NCBI GenBank assembly: GCA_020086605.1
Contig: JACBWW010000002.1
Location: 24,911,679 to 24,975,678 of the forward strand
DNA length: 64,000 nucleotides
Direction of reading: 5' to 3'
Source: Lanius collurio
Taxonomy: Eukaryota > Chordata > Aves > Passeriformes > Laniidae
Shown: positions 52,834 to 64,000 of the stretch, piece after piece
How the letters are laid out: each line of letters opens with the position of its first letter
Numbering within the stretch: the stretch's first letter is position 1
Position numbers and translations under genes: made by a program
The notes under the pieces: model-generated
Database searches by the model: none
The model's input: the letters and a program-made list of their open reading frames with translations, nothing else
Told to the model about the DNA's origin: nothing

Positions 52834-53059
52834 TTTGCTGAAAATTATTATTAAAATTTACCTTCCTGATATGAGAATTTAGTGTAATAAAAATCATGAA
52901 AAACAATAGGTAAAAAAATAGTATTTTAAGAATATTTTTAGAAAACCCGTGAAACAACTGCAAATACAGCTGATTTTTAAGTGTCTGCTTTTGAACTGTG
53001 GTCTTTTGTTTGTTTTTGTTTAAGTGAATCACTTATAAAGAAGCAATGGAGTACCAGTT

Positions 53060-53827
53060 CTAAGATTTATTCTTGTCCATTACATTGAGGACCTCATCCA
53101 AAAGTGAGGGCCCCAAGTCAAGTTGTAAGGAGAGAAGAGAGCCTGCAAGATCTGAAAGGGATTCTTCTGACTTAGTCTTTGTCTTGGTTAGTTCACATGA
53201 AAGCTGACTGTCATCCAATAAATCAACTGTTGGCCAGTCAGTGCATCGTTCAGAAAAGCTGGATGAGTGGCTGTCGCTACCATTAGTAAAATGTGAAGAA
53301 GAACCATTTTGCTCCCATATGTCATCTTTGTACGTTTCTTCATCCTCCGTCTCTTTACCTTTCTCCTGCAGTTTTTCTTCTATTACTGGCTCACAGCTAA
53401 GCCTTGGATTTCTTGATGACCTGATGGATTCTTGCTTTGAATTAAATGTCACTGGTGACAATAAAGGCAATGTAAGGGCTTGAGAACCCCCAATGGCAGG
53501 AAGGGAAATAGCATTTTTGAGCACTGGTGATGGAGTTTCTGTAAACATCGATTCAGAAGTGCTGTTTGCCCTTAAGAATTCACTATGGATACCCGACTGG
53601 CTAACTCTGGTTTTACCTTCATTTCCAGGCAATAGCTCATAGTTACCCTGCAAAAATGAGATATCTCCGAAAACATCATGCTGTCCCTCTTTTCCAATGT
53701 GTATGGTGTGACGAAAGTCTCCAAGCGGAGGGCTGATCATATCAGGAGATAAGATATCCCTTAGTTTGAATTTCTTCCCTTTCTTATTGTTAGCGGCTTT
53801 CAAGTAGATGGGTGTCTTTGCTGGCAT
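53060..53827 (-). CDS. CDC42EP3: Cdc42 effector protein 3 (BORG2), complete coding region in one exon
   Basis: A 255-residue protein that I recognise as CDC42EP3. Members of this family bind GTP-loaded Cdc42 (and TC10/RhoQ) and septins, and control actin and septin filament organisation and cell shape in the cytoplasm. Visible parts: a basic N-terminus (K15-K21), then a CRIB motif at residues 31-45 ([15 protein letters not shown]) with the expected I31-S32-P33, F38, H40 and H43, then a conserved [15 protein letters not shown] block at 54-68. A central block ([20 protein letters not shown], 97-116) and a leucine-rich C-terminal block ([17 protein letters not shown], 231-247) are BORG-family homology regions, one of which binds septins. 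Between them lies a variable acidic (150-169) and serine-rich (174-192) linker. No membrane segment or signal peptide. Length fits the family (human about 254 aa). The start is chosen because the N-terminus matches the family and lies 14 nt after a splice acceptor; -3 is A. The stop is TAG at 53060-53062. Confidence 0.97.
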   Translation of the reverse strand: MPAKTPIYLKAANNKKGKKFKLRDILSPDMISPPLGDFRHTIHIGKEGQHDVFGDISFLQGNYELLPGNEGKTRVSQSGIHSEFLRANSTSESMFTETPSPVLKNAISLPAIGGSQALTLPLLSPVTFNSKQESIRSSRNPRLSCEPVIEEKLQEKGKETEDEETYKDDIWEQNGSSSHFTNGSDSHSSSFSERCTDWPTVDLLDDSQLSCELTKTKTKSEESLSDLAGSLLSLQLDLGPSLLDEVLNVMDKNKS

Positions 53828-53843
53828 CTTGCTTGTAGCTTCT
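53828..53843 (-). other. CDC42EP3: 3' splice site and 14-nt 5' UTR of the CDC42EP3 coding exon
   Basis: Read on the minus strand, a pyrimidine-rich tract (a run of 11 T, then ACTTTTCTC) ends in an AG at 53842-53843. Fourteen bases of 5' UTR (53828-53841) follow, then the ATG. This matches the known family layout, in which the whole coding region sits in the last exon and the 5' UTR is split by an intron. Confidence 0.85.
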
Positions 53844-56800
53844 GAGAAAAGTAGTTATTAAAAAAAAAAAAGTGAGGGAAGGTGAAGCCTCTTAGAAAGC
53901 CAGTTCTTCTCAGGAGATCTTCAGCGTTAGCAATGTTACATTGTCATCTTGAACCACTCTTGCACACAAAGTTTTTTTTCTGATTCAGAGAACTGTGGAT
54001 TATGTGAAGGTAAATATCTCCCACGTCAGCTCTTCGCAAGGTGGAGCACAAGTTTTGGGGTCAAGTTAGCAACCAAAATGCCCTGTTACTTCCACAACTT
54101 GAGAAAACCTGCATGGGATACAAAATCAGGTTATCATTAATTTATTTTTCATGGTTCATTCAGTCTTGTTTTTACCAAACCCCAAAATTAGTACTGGTAC
54201 TGACAGTTCCAGCCTGCAGATTAGCTTTATGCTGTTGTTTCCCTTCATTAGGCAGGATAAAAGAGTTCAGATTAACAAGGCTAGCTAACCTTTCTCTGAC
54301 TTCATAGCTTTTTTTGAAGTCAGAGTTTTTTTAGACACAGTTGCTGAGCACAATTCATTTGATAAATATTACCATCTCAATCTTTCTTCTCCTTATTCTG
54401 GCATTCAAAATGCTGACCTTTGAGACCACATGCAGAAACACATTTATAACATTCAACAACATTACGTTTTTTGGTAGATCCAGGAAGACTGACAGAGTCA
54501 TTCAGGAAACCTTTTTGGATATGGAGTAGACTCTCTTGAATTAGATAACTGGATAATTAGATTAGTATTCAGATACTTCCAATTAGTGCTGAACACTCAC
54601 AAACTGTAACCAATAACAATAATTGTGCCCATTTACAAGGATGGTTTTAGGAACTAGAAATAAGAGCTGGTCCATGTTAGGAGCATCCAAACACACGTGC
54701 CTTAGAGGAGACTGATTCTTGTGACTACATTCTTTAGTTTACATGAATTCTTCATAGCAATTAGTTATAGACTAGCTCATGAATTATGCAGACCATGAGG
54801 CCACAGTGATTCAGAGTTGCTCTGTGCAACCAATTGAAACAGTTTTTGCACACCATGTTGTCCTACTGGAATGCGGTCTTTGAAAGACCTGATGGAGCTA
54901 ACAAGGGCTAACAGGCAATTAAGTCAACAAGCTGTTGAAAAACTCTTCGTTAATACTTTAATGGTGTATTTCTTCCTTACAGGAAGGCCAGTTCCTAACC
55001 CTTAGACAATCTCAGAATAAATGCATTTTTATCTCCTGGACATTTTTATACTTTCTTATTAAGTCCCTGCCCCACAGATCACCCCTTCTCATCAGAATAC
55101 TCAGCCACAAACCTGTCACTCTTTGTCCATCATCACCCTCTCTGTGTAAAGGAGATTTCAGCTTTTTCACAGAAAGACTGTTATATACCATGAGTGGAGG
55201 GAAGCTGTCTGTAACAAGGGCTACTTTTGCTGCCTTTTATCCATGCCCTGGCAGCTTTTTTCCTTCACCAAATTAAGCTCAGTAAGAATCACCAGGTTCA
55301 AAACTTAGCACTGTATGCCTACACACCCAGGTTGTCAAGAAGCATTTAAGCATTTTAACAAATCCTTTAACCGCAGTAATTAGTTCCTGCAGTGGGGTAC
55401 TTAACTGCGCATCACAAGGGGAGCTGGGAGTCTAGCCAGGTCAGTGCTTTGGTTTTTTGATTCCCACCAAGTATCTACTGCACTTTGATAATGTTGAAAA
55501 GCCCTCCCCCGCAAAATATATCAGATGCAAATTGTTGAAAGTTGAAATACAAAATAAGCTCAATGGTCAATAATTAATGAGAGCATTTTATGATTTTTAA
55601 GATCAATTTTGAAAATACAATTGATCTCATCAATCAATTAAAACCACTTCAAAGCTTCCTTCTACACAACAAAATGGACATTCATTAGGACCCACAGTAT
55701 AGTAGGAGATCATGTTCCGTTTACTCCATGTCAGTACTGAAAGATAGAAAAGTAACTCCTAAGATCTCTACGCATGCCCCTGCAACAGGAACTGAAATGA
55801 TAAGTCAACCTTGCAATTTTAAACTCTAAAATTCACTTCATTGTTTCTCCCCCTGTTTATCATTCTGCCCAAGCAACCCATTTAACAAAACAAAATATCC
55901 TCAACTCTACAGAGAAGACAAATATCAAAAAAAGATGAATGGTGAAGTTTTTTATGTTTATGTTTAGTGGATTCAGCTCTATCTCACTTCCCAGAAATAA
56001 CAGGTCAAATTCTCTTCAATTTCTCAGTCTTTCAGGTCTTTTAAGTTGAATGAATGGCAGTGTAATGACAATGTGGTTCAAAGTCACACCTGTTGGTCAG
56101 TAGTTTAAGAATGAAAGACAAATGCTAGTTCATTCAAAGCTTTCATGGCTTCCACCAGTTCGGACGTGTATCAAAAACCATTATCACTAAACTCCACAGG
56201 GAGGTTTAAAAAAATTTGAAGGACACAATGGAACATCTGAACATCAGGAAATACTAAAAAGAAAATGTAAAATAACTTTTAGTATAAATAGGCCATTTTG
56301 AAATACCAGAAAAGCACTGTATTTTATTTAGCTCATAGCTCAGGGGGGAAAAAAATACAAAAACAGTGGAAGCAGCACAAACGTGGACATCCAGATCTCC
56401 TTTAGTTCTTGCACTACGAGAGAGCCCCAGTAAGGGGCAGTATAAAACCATACTACCCAAGAGGATGCTGCAAGAGACACCACTATCAAGAATTACGAGC
56501 CCTCTCTATATAGCAGTCCCTTTAATTGTGAAGGCCTTGCCTTCCATTTGGCCAGTGCAAGAGGCTTTACATTCAAAGAGAAGAAATTCCACAATTACAT
56601 GCCTAGTGCAAGCACCATTTTCTCTGCTGAAAACAAAGGCTACTCTTACTGCAGATTTCATTACCCACAGGATTGGAAATCTGGAAATTACGTTTTTTAA
56701 AAAAAGAAAAGGGCTCCCTTCTCAATGGTCAGGCATTCCATGTACAACATAACAGCTTCAAAGCAACTGTATTTGGTTTCTGCATACCTATCCCCTTTGT

Positions 56801-59800
56801 CAACTGCTGCCTAAAGGAATGCAGATTTTAAGCTACTTCAAACAAATAACTCTGGAAATATTCACCAAGCCTAAAATACTATTTGTATTCATACTTAATT
56901 TACTAATAAATAAGGAAGAATCCATATCAATATATACATACAGCATATATACATACACACACATATATATGCATATATAAAGTAGTTCTTTTAGTAAGAA
57001 AAAAATATATAACTCAAACTTTGGCAAATGAAGAAAAGCCTAATTACACTAAGCCTCCAGCTCAAATCCTAGAAAATGAAAAAATTAGGCCACAAAATTT
57101 TCACAAGAATCTTAACACACTCCTTGCACTCAACAAGATTTAATGGAATCCCAAGTGCACATGGGCTAACACTACAATCTTGATATCATCTTGATATTTA
57201 TCTTGATAAATTTCACCTTATCTTAAAATTAGACCTTTTTCTGATCTTACTGCTGAAAGAGTCTCTGCTTTGACTAATTTCAGCTCAGTAACTAAGTGAT
57301 TGGAAGGCTGAATGAGAAGTTACGAGAAAACCAGAAGTCTGCAGTCCTGGACCACCACTCTACAGTGAAAGACCTTAATTTAAGAGAAAAACATGAAAGG
57401 GTTTTTATTCCAGTTGAAAAGATATCCCTCTCCTAACAAGATCCAAACATGAGCCAAACCAGAGAAATTTCATCCCAGCGAAAATTAAAGTTTCGGTTTG
57501 GCTGTTGCACTTGCTCATTTTCATTCCTATTACTTCACACTCTCATGTAAGTATTTTGCTTGGTAACAAAGACTAATATTTTTAGAGGAACTTCTCAATC
57601 TGCCTTCTGTCCACTCAGCAATCATCACCCTCCACACAGTTCAAAGTCTTCCATGGATGCCTTAGCTTATTCCACGGTCCATTATAAAAGGACAGACTAT
57701 CAGCAAATATCTCAACAGCTAAGCTTGCAAAGCCAGAGACAAATAAGGGTCAAGGTGCAAACTTTTATTTGTGCAAATATCCCAAGAGACCTAGATCCTT
57801 AAGCAAAGAAATTACAGGAAGAAAACCACATTTCCACAGAGCAAAGCCAGAAGCAACTGTGTGTGCTGGGAAACCTATAGGCTTTCTACAGGGCAATCCC
57901 ATGCAAAGGCTGTGCCTTACACATCACTGACTAGAAGCATGTGAAATTCAGAGAAAGGCCTTTCCACAGCATAATTTAAAGTATCATTGGATTACCTTGT
58001 GGAGCAAGTCAGTTAGAGAAAACCAAGTCTGTACATTACCTAAATATCCAAATAAAAACAAGCAACATAGATACAAACGACACAACAAGCAGCTGCAACT
58101 TTTCTACATTATGAAGTATCTGCAAGCATAGAAGAATTAGGGGCTTCATTTTAGGTTTCAGCTACCAGTAGCTTTCAGCAGTACAAATAAACTACTTAGA
58201 AAGTCCTTGTGAATGCTGTTGCTTTCACAATGTCTGAAACAACATCAAGTGTAAAACACATTTTTACTGGTTTTATAACAGGGGCCTGAAGTCATGCAGT
58301 CACGATTCCTGAATGCTAGTAAAACAAACTGCCAGCTACCCAAGTCCTCAGGTACAAGAAAAGCACCACAGAGCTTACCTCTCGTGTTCCTGGGGACTAA
58401 GGTGTCCTTATCAACCATCAGACTCTGAAGACAAGAGGCCACCAGTCTGTCCACTCTACACCAGCTCTCTGCTTTTAAAGCCACCACCTTCTAAATACCT
58501 TTAACCACATCAGGTGCTTAACACTTCTCCCTCCAGATTGTTTATCTAAATTTACATTGTTTATAAGAGGTACAGCCTTTAAAGTCATCTGTGTTAAAGT
58601 CAACTAACTTCCCTCGATCAGATTAGAAGGCTTTGTCTCCTTTGCTTCTCCTTTCATCAAAGAATTGGCCCCTTCCTGATTAAAGTTACAGATTTTATTC
58701 CTTTATAAAAACAATCAGGCTAGATGCACTTCAACTAATTTTCTCAACTGCACTCAACTCACTCTTCTAGATCAAATCTAACTTATTTCACTGTGTTATC
58801 ACATAAACTTTTTAGAAAATGAAGGAAAAAAAAAATCCCAAACCATTCCCACAGTTACAGAAGCACAGGTCAAGAGAGGACCTTACCCTATGGTGCAGTT
58901 GATTCATTTCTGCATGTCCTGAAAACACAGAGATGCCATGTGCTAGCTCTGAAGGTTGTCCACCCTCCTCTTAAAATTCTCCATACATACAGACTACATG
59001 CATTAATTTACTTCACAGAGGTTGGTCGGTTATCAGAGAATATGCACCTGAAGCCTTTCTTGTTCCAATCTGGGTCCTGATTAATACAATTAATTATTTT
59101 ATATATTATAGCTGTGGAGAAATAATAATAAAAAAAAAGGGGCAAAAAATTATATAAGGATACATTTTATTTTCTGTTGCTACAAACCACTTTTTCCACA
59201 TAAATCAAAGACAAATAGTACACTAGCTGTGAGCTGTCCACTTGAAGAAGTGTTAATTGCCCCTAAGTATAAGCATAGACAGGGACAGGCTGCATACAGT
59301 GTCTTTCTCTGAGATATCTTCCACTTTTCCAGCACCCTCCTCTTTTTTCCCCCCTCCCTAAAACCTAGGTTCACAAACAAAGAAAAAACAAGTTCTTGAA
59401 ATTATGTTTAATTGTTGACTACTTTAAATCTTGCGACCCCATCTAGCACCCTTTCAAACAGATGGAGCTGGAGTAAATTATGTTGACCAGGGAACACTTT
59501 CAATTAATTTTAAACAAATAAAGTACTTGTGTTTTATATTGAAATGGAGTAATTAATCTATTTAAGAGTTTTTAGTTTAGCTTGTAAGAAAAAGAAACAA
59601 AGGAGAGCAAATGGTTTGGGGAGAAGAAGAAAGAAGGTCTAATATGAGCAACTGGCCTCAGTCTCCAGTTATTTTCTTCTTTATCAGTCTGAGATTACAA
59701 ATGCCTTTTATCAACCAGAAACCTTCATCCTTGTTAAGGTACTAGAACACTAACCAAGTTGTTTCTCTTACACATCCAGTGTAAGATCAGTCATCCTTTT

Positions 59801-62800
59801 TGATCAAAGTGAACAGGGGGAATTCCTCATGTGGTGATAGTGGGGGAATAATTTTAAGCCTTCAGATATCTCTCCCTCTCTCTCTTTTGAGCTGCCTCCA
59901 ATTTTCCAACATAATTTTCCAAGCAGATCGGAATTGGTGACAATATTTCTATATGATTCTCCCTAACAGCATATATAAAGATAAAAATCGCTTCTTTTTT
60001 CCCATCATCACTGCCTTGTTTATAAACAAGATCATACTTCTGCTCTTATTCTCACCATCTTACAAAAGGAATTTCCCTGTATTTACAGGGTAGAATTATA
60101 TTACAAACCATTTAAGAATTCTTGTGCTAATATAACAAAAACAAGTTCTCCAAGCAGAATAAACTATGCTGGAAAAGGTAAAATTTGTTATCATTGCCTT
60201 TTATTGACTCAGAGTGGGCATCTCCATTTGATTTTTTTTAGGATCAACATACACATATATCCATTAAATCAACAAATTTTGGCAGTACAGACAGTGGTGT
60301 TGCTTGTATTACACTGTTTGTCCAGTAAGACTCTACTCCTTGGGAGGAAGCACTGAAAATCTTTCTAAATTATCATTCTCCAGCAAATAAACTGGATTTA
60401 TATTCTATAGGATGAAAAGAAGTGCCATACTTCAGAAAGAGAAACATTTTATTCCAATGTGCCAAAGCTGTGAATCAATAAATCAGTTGAGCTTTCTTCA
60501 TCTTCCTTACCAATATACTTCCTCACCAATATTCATCACCTGTAAATTTGCACTACAAGAATTTTGTACTTCTTTGCAAGACAAATACTATGGGGCCCAT
60601 ACTGTTTAAATAGATCTCTGCATTGTTTCAGTAGAAATACATCCCTCTTTGATGCTGTACTCTGAGATTCTAAATGTTTTTAATATATGCTTTGTTGACA
60701 TTGTAGAGGACTAACATTTTAAAAATCTGGTTGTGATGCAATATGAAATTAAATGCCTTGCACAGTCTGCTTTTGCAACTGAGCTTATGACCACTCATTA
60801 GAATATCATAAATAATTCCCTCTTTATTATCAAGCATTTTTTTTCACCTTTCAACAGGTTTGAATCCTAGCTTGGCTTCAGCTTTGAAAAGTTAGCATCT
60901 TTTCTAGAACAATAAAAACCTTCCTTTCTTTTCTCCTCTTCTCCAGAGACAGGGATTTAATGAGCTCACTGTATTCTGTTGTTCAGCTCCATGGACTGAA
61001 ACAGGTCCCTCTTTATTAGCTACTCCTTAGCTTTGCTGGCTGATACATTCATATATACAGATTTATTGCCATAGTTCATTGGTTTCCAAAAACTGGGAGA
61101 GTACAAGTCCATGCAGATTTAGGCAGAGGTACAAGTCAGTACAAGGTGCAGCACGTTAACTAACGCAGCCAGCCAAGGTGAGGTTATGCTACGTCAGACA
61201 GGCTGCACACTGAAGCACAGCCACACATCTCATCTGACAAAGTCACACACCAGGTGAGCAAATACCTGGCAACCATAAACCTGCAAGCCACAAGATGGAC
61301 AGGCTTGAAAACTTGTCTATCAGTTCTCTTCAGCCCTAGGGAAAAATATGAAATGGGACAAAAAAATAACCCCTACAACCTGAGCTGATGATGTGCCACC
61401 TAAAAGCTTGGCAAACTGCTCCGGTTGAAATCTCACCTGCCCCTTTTGATGTCAGCCATAACTCAGATCAGTTTAAATGGATTATGAATCCACACTCCAC
61501 ACCCTTTGTGATTCTGAGCAGAGAGGTGGCTTTCTCTTTTGGCACAGAGGGTGTAGTTCCTCAGCCCAACTCTGCTCTCAAAGCTGGTTTAAGAAGCTCC
61601 CACCTTGGATTCCTCACTTCTCATTGCTGGTTCCTAGTTCTGCACCGCAGTTCCCTGTACACTCTGCAGGCAGATGGACCTACAAGTCACACTTCAAACT
61701 GGTCACAGCCGCCACTGTTCTCTCCACTGACTCAGTTTACAGGACAGGCTTAGCAACAGCTGCAGCTGCCCGATGGCAGTGCTTCAAGAGAGTTCAAGCC
61801 CAATATAACTTGCTGTCAGAAAGGCATTCTCTCCTTCCCCCCTACTGTGTGCACACGCTTGACCCCTTACAGGCCAGTTCAGCACACAACAAGGTGAAAA
61901 CTATCTAGGAAAGGGGTGTAAAATCGCAAGGCTTGGAGTGAGACTGCTACTCTCACCTGTAAAGAGTAATTTAAATAGTTAAGCTGTCTCTTGAGACATC
62001 ACTGTTAGAAAGCAAGGAGTTCTGGCAGAAAGGATGGGCAATCCTTAACCAACTCTTCTGCAAGGAAAAATGTCCATGGAATTACATCTCCACGTTATCC
62101 ACTTCTGATGCAAAAATGGCTCTGTAGCTCCACTTGTTTCTGACTTAGGGTTCCCAAGATGGCTGTCATACTGAAATTAAGGTTTTCTAACTATAGTTAA
62201 GATATTAATACTATTTTTAGAAAAGACCCTTAGCTTAAAATTTCCTTAACTGCTAGCTGCTGACAAAAGGCAATCTAAAATACAAGGATCCTGCACGGTT
62301 TCAGTAAAAAAAACCCACCCACCAAACCCACAAAACCCTCTCCTGAACTCCTGACCTCCAGTTCTCAAATATGCTTCATCTCTAAGTTAAATACTCCTTA
62401 TCATCTCCTTGAAAAACACAAGTGACATAGGCATATCATAATCACCAGTTCTATTATTCATTTTTCAGAGTGTTTCACTTTAAGTAAGTATTGACCATCT
62501 TCAAGTGGCTGATAAACTATTTTAAAACAAACTTGAAAGCCAGAGAACCCTGTATATGCAAAGAATAACAATGAGGTAGACATATAAAGATACAGAAAAA
62601 TCTTAAGTTGCACAGGACTTATTTTTTGTATTACATAGAAAAGAGATGAATCCTGCTCTGTTGCAGTTCTGCCTCCTTCAGAGAGTTGAATGGTCATCAA
62701 GATGAGATCCAAGTTGACAGGGTTGGAGTAGGTGGAAGAAAGGAAATGCTTCAACAGATTAAAAAAATACTCACTGAATTACTTTTTGGTCCCCCTCTTT

Positions 62801-64000
62801 AAGGAATGGGGCTGAAATCACAGAGTAAATAGGGCTTCTAAAATTTTGTTGTCTATATTCAGTTTTAAGTGTATGGTTAGCACAATAAAAAGTCCATGTC
62901 AGCTAAAGTAACTGGCTTATCATCCTTATATGAAACAAAAGGGAAAAAACAGAACTTACATCTTCACTGTGAGTTTATACTCTACTTCTAACAAAATAGC
63001 TCTACTATTTGAAGGCACTATTTTAGCAGATGTAAGAATCTGGAAGAATAAGTAACAACTGGAAGACATGTCATATTTTGGTGCTGCTCTGCAGCATGTC
63101 AATGACACCTGCAACATGCCCCAGCTGACAGGGATGCCCCACACTGGATAGTAGTACAGGGGTCCCCACTTCCTCCTGAGACATGTGGTTGTGTCAGCTT
63201 GAGTTGCTTGTACTCAATGGATCAGACTTATTTTTTTCTGGAATATATCAAGTAGTATCAGGGTGCATTCACTCTTTGTGCCAATAGCCATATGTCACAT
63301 ACTGCTCTTAAAACACAGCAGAGTTAATGAGTTTAATTTGAAAGAAATTAATGCACTCAGCACTTGTACAGAGGTGTACTGTGAATATTCAGAGTGCACA
63401 GTGGCAATTCGGTTCTAAAGCTAGTTTACTGATTAGCAGCTGATATTTCTTTCATACTCTAAATCCCACGTACTTAATTAAACTGTCCAAAATACCGTTG
63501 TCTCAAATCCCACTAAAGCCACCTTCTCACAGTTTACTTCAGCCAGCACTCAGCACCTATCTTCCCATTACTGTAGCCATATTTCAAAAGATAAGTACAG
63601 ATCTAAGACAAAGCACAAGTCAAACGGTGAACAAGATGACAGCCCATGTGTAAGAGGACTGGACTTGGAGCTTTCATGTGCAGGCAACATGACAGAATAA
63701 GTAAATGGGTCAGGGAAGCATGTTGTATCCAGTGAGCCCAAGCAGACCCAGTGTACTGCAAGTCAAGTCCTGTCTTTGCAAACTTCTGGAAAAGCACTTT
63801 GCAGACGTTCATTTTCTCTCTGCACTCTGCAGGGGCTCCTGCTTAGAGGTTTGCCTCGAGACTGCAAGGGAACATAAATCTCTCTGTTCAAAGGTCAATA
63901 TTTCAAAGTGTTCCAAAATGGACATTTTGTTTTCAGAAGTAGTGTCAAGGGAAGGCGTATTGGCGGCTAAAAGAAAACTTCTAGTGGGCAGTCACATTAG
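53844..64000 (-). other. CDC42EP3: CDC42EP3 intron (5' part outside the window)
   Basis: More than 10 kb of non-coding DNA upstream of the coding exon, read as the intron separating it from a non-coding first exon. It has no convincing reading frame, no recognisable CR1 copy and no CpG-island-like promoter. It contains a small AT-rich microsatellite (56931-56979), three ATCTTGAT copies near 57178-57207, a possible 46-nt exon at 58379-58424, and a GC-richer stretch at about 61380-61910. The intron call rests on the splice acceptor and on the known two-exon family structure. Confidence 0.7.
56931..56979. repeat. imperfect TA/CA-rich microsatellite
   Basis: Interrupted tatatacata, acatacacacac and catatatatgcatatata units inside the CDC42EP3 intron. 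Confidence 0.75.

Larger units (their letters stand above)
51985..53059 (-). other. CDC42EP3: predicted 3' UTR of CDC42EP3
   Basis: About 1.07 kb of AT-rich non-coding sequence runs from the stop codon to the distal candidate poly(A) signal. I see no repeat element in it. The right boundary is fixed by the stop codon. The left boundary is inferred from the signal at 51999-52004 plus a short margin for cleavage, and a longer 3' UTR cannot be excluded because further AATAAA hexamers occur to the left (for example near 49132). Confidence 0.5.

Noticed and set aside
53241..53483. 80-codon plus-strand frame within CDC42EP3
   Set aside because: Antisense shadow of the real coding region.
56366..56752. 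128-codon plus-strand frame in the intron
   Set aside because: Antisense to the gene, no recognisable domain, length within chance.
61388..61908. Overlapping 121- and 143-codon plus-strand frames; possible alternative promoter
   Set aside because: No domain; moderately GC-rich but too few CpG dinucleotides to read as a promoter island.
1..64000. CRISPR array, operons, tRNA or rRNA genes, intact retrotransposon or viral insertion
   Set aside because: No regularly spaced direct repeats, no clover-leaf or rRNA-like stretches recognised by eye, and no reverse-transcriptase, gag or integrase frame of useful length. A tRNAscan and a repeat/viral protein search would settle this.

Overview
The window looks like nuclear DNA of a bird, from a gene-poor, AT-rich region. 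Three observations point that way. It is mostly non-coding with no closely packed reading frames. The interspersed repeats I recognise are CR1 LINE fragments, the dominant avian and reptilian retroelement, including a typical bird CR1 3' end near 5950. The one real gene encodes a nearly full-length orthologue of vertebrate CDC42EP3 (BORG2). A non-avian sauropsid is not fully excluded; species and chromosome cannot be read from the sequence.

Layout: (1) 1 to about 51985 is a gene desert lying downstream (3') of CDC42EP3. It holds six CR1 fragments of different ages, small remnants of an older palindromic amniote repeat, a few simple repeats, and several short palindromes or short tandem duplications that might mark regulatory DNA. 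(2) About 51985-53841 is the last exon of CDC42EP3 on the minus strand: a predicted 3' UTR of about 1.07 kb with two candidate poly(A) signals, then the whole coding region (53060-53827), then 14 nt of 5' UTR to a clear 3' splice site. (3) 53842-64000 is read as intron upstream of that exon. The first non-coding exon and promoter are not seen and probably lie beyond the right edge, because no CpG-island-like segment occurs here.

Apart from the gene, no other open frame is convincing. The longest others (178, 154, 143, 141 and 138 codons) have no recognisable domains. Several sit in locally GC-richer DNA where stops are rare, or inside a repeat, and their lengths are close to what chance allows in 128 kb of double-stranded frames. 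I found no tRNA, rRNA, CRISPR array or intact mobile element, and no evidence of a new multigene system. The points most worth checking are a possible 46-nt non-coding exon in the intron (58379-58424), a cluster of palindromes at 21888-22044, a 9-bp forkhead-like inverted repeat at 19747-19768, and an 18-bp tandem duplication carrying two GATA sites (6335-6370).
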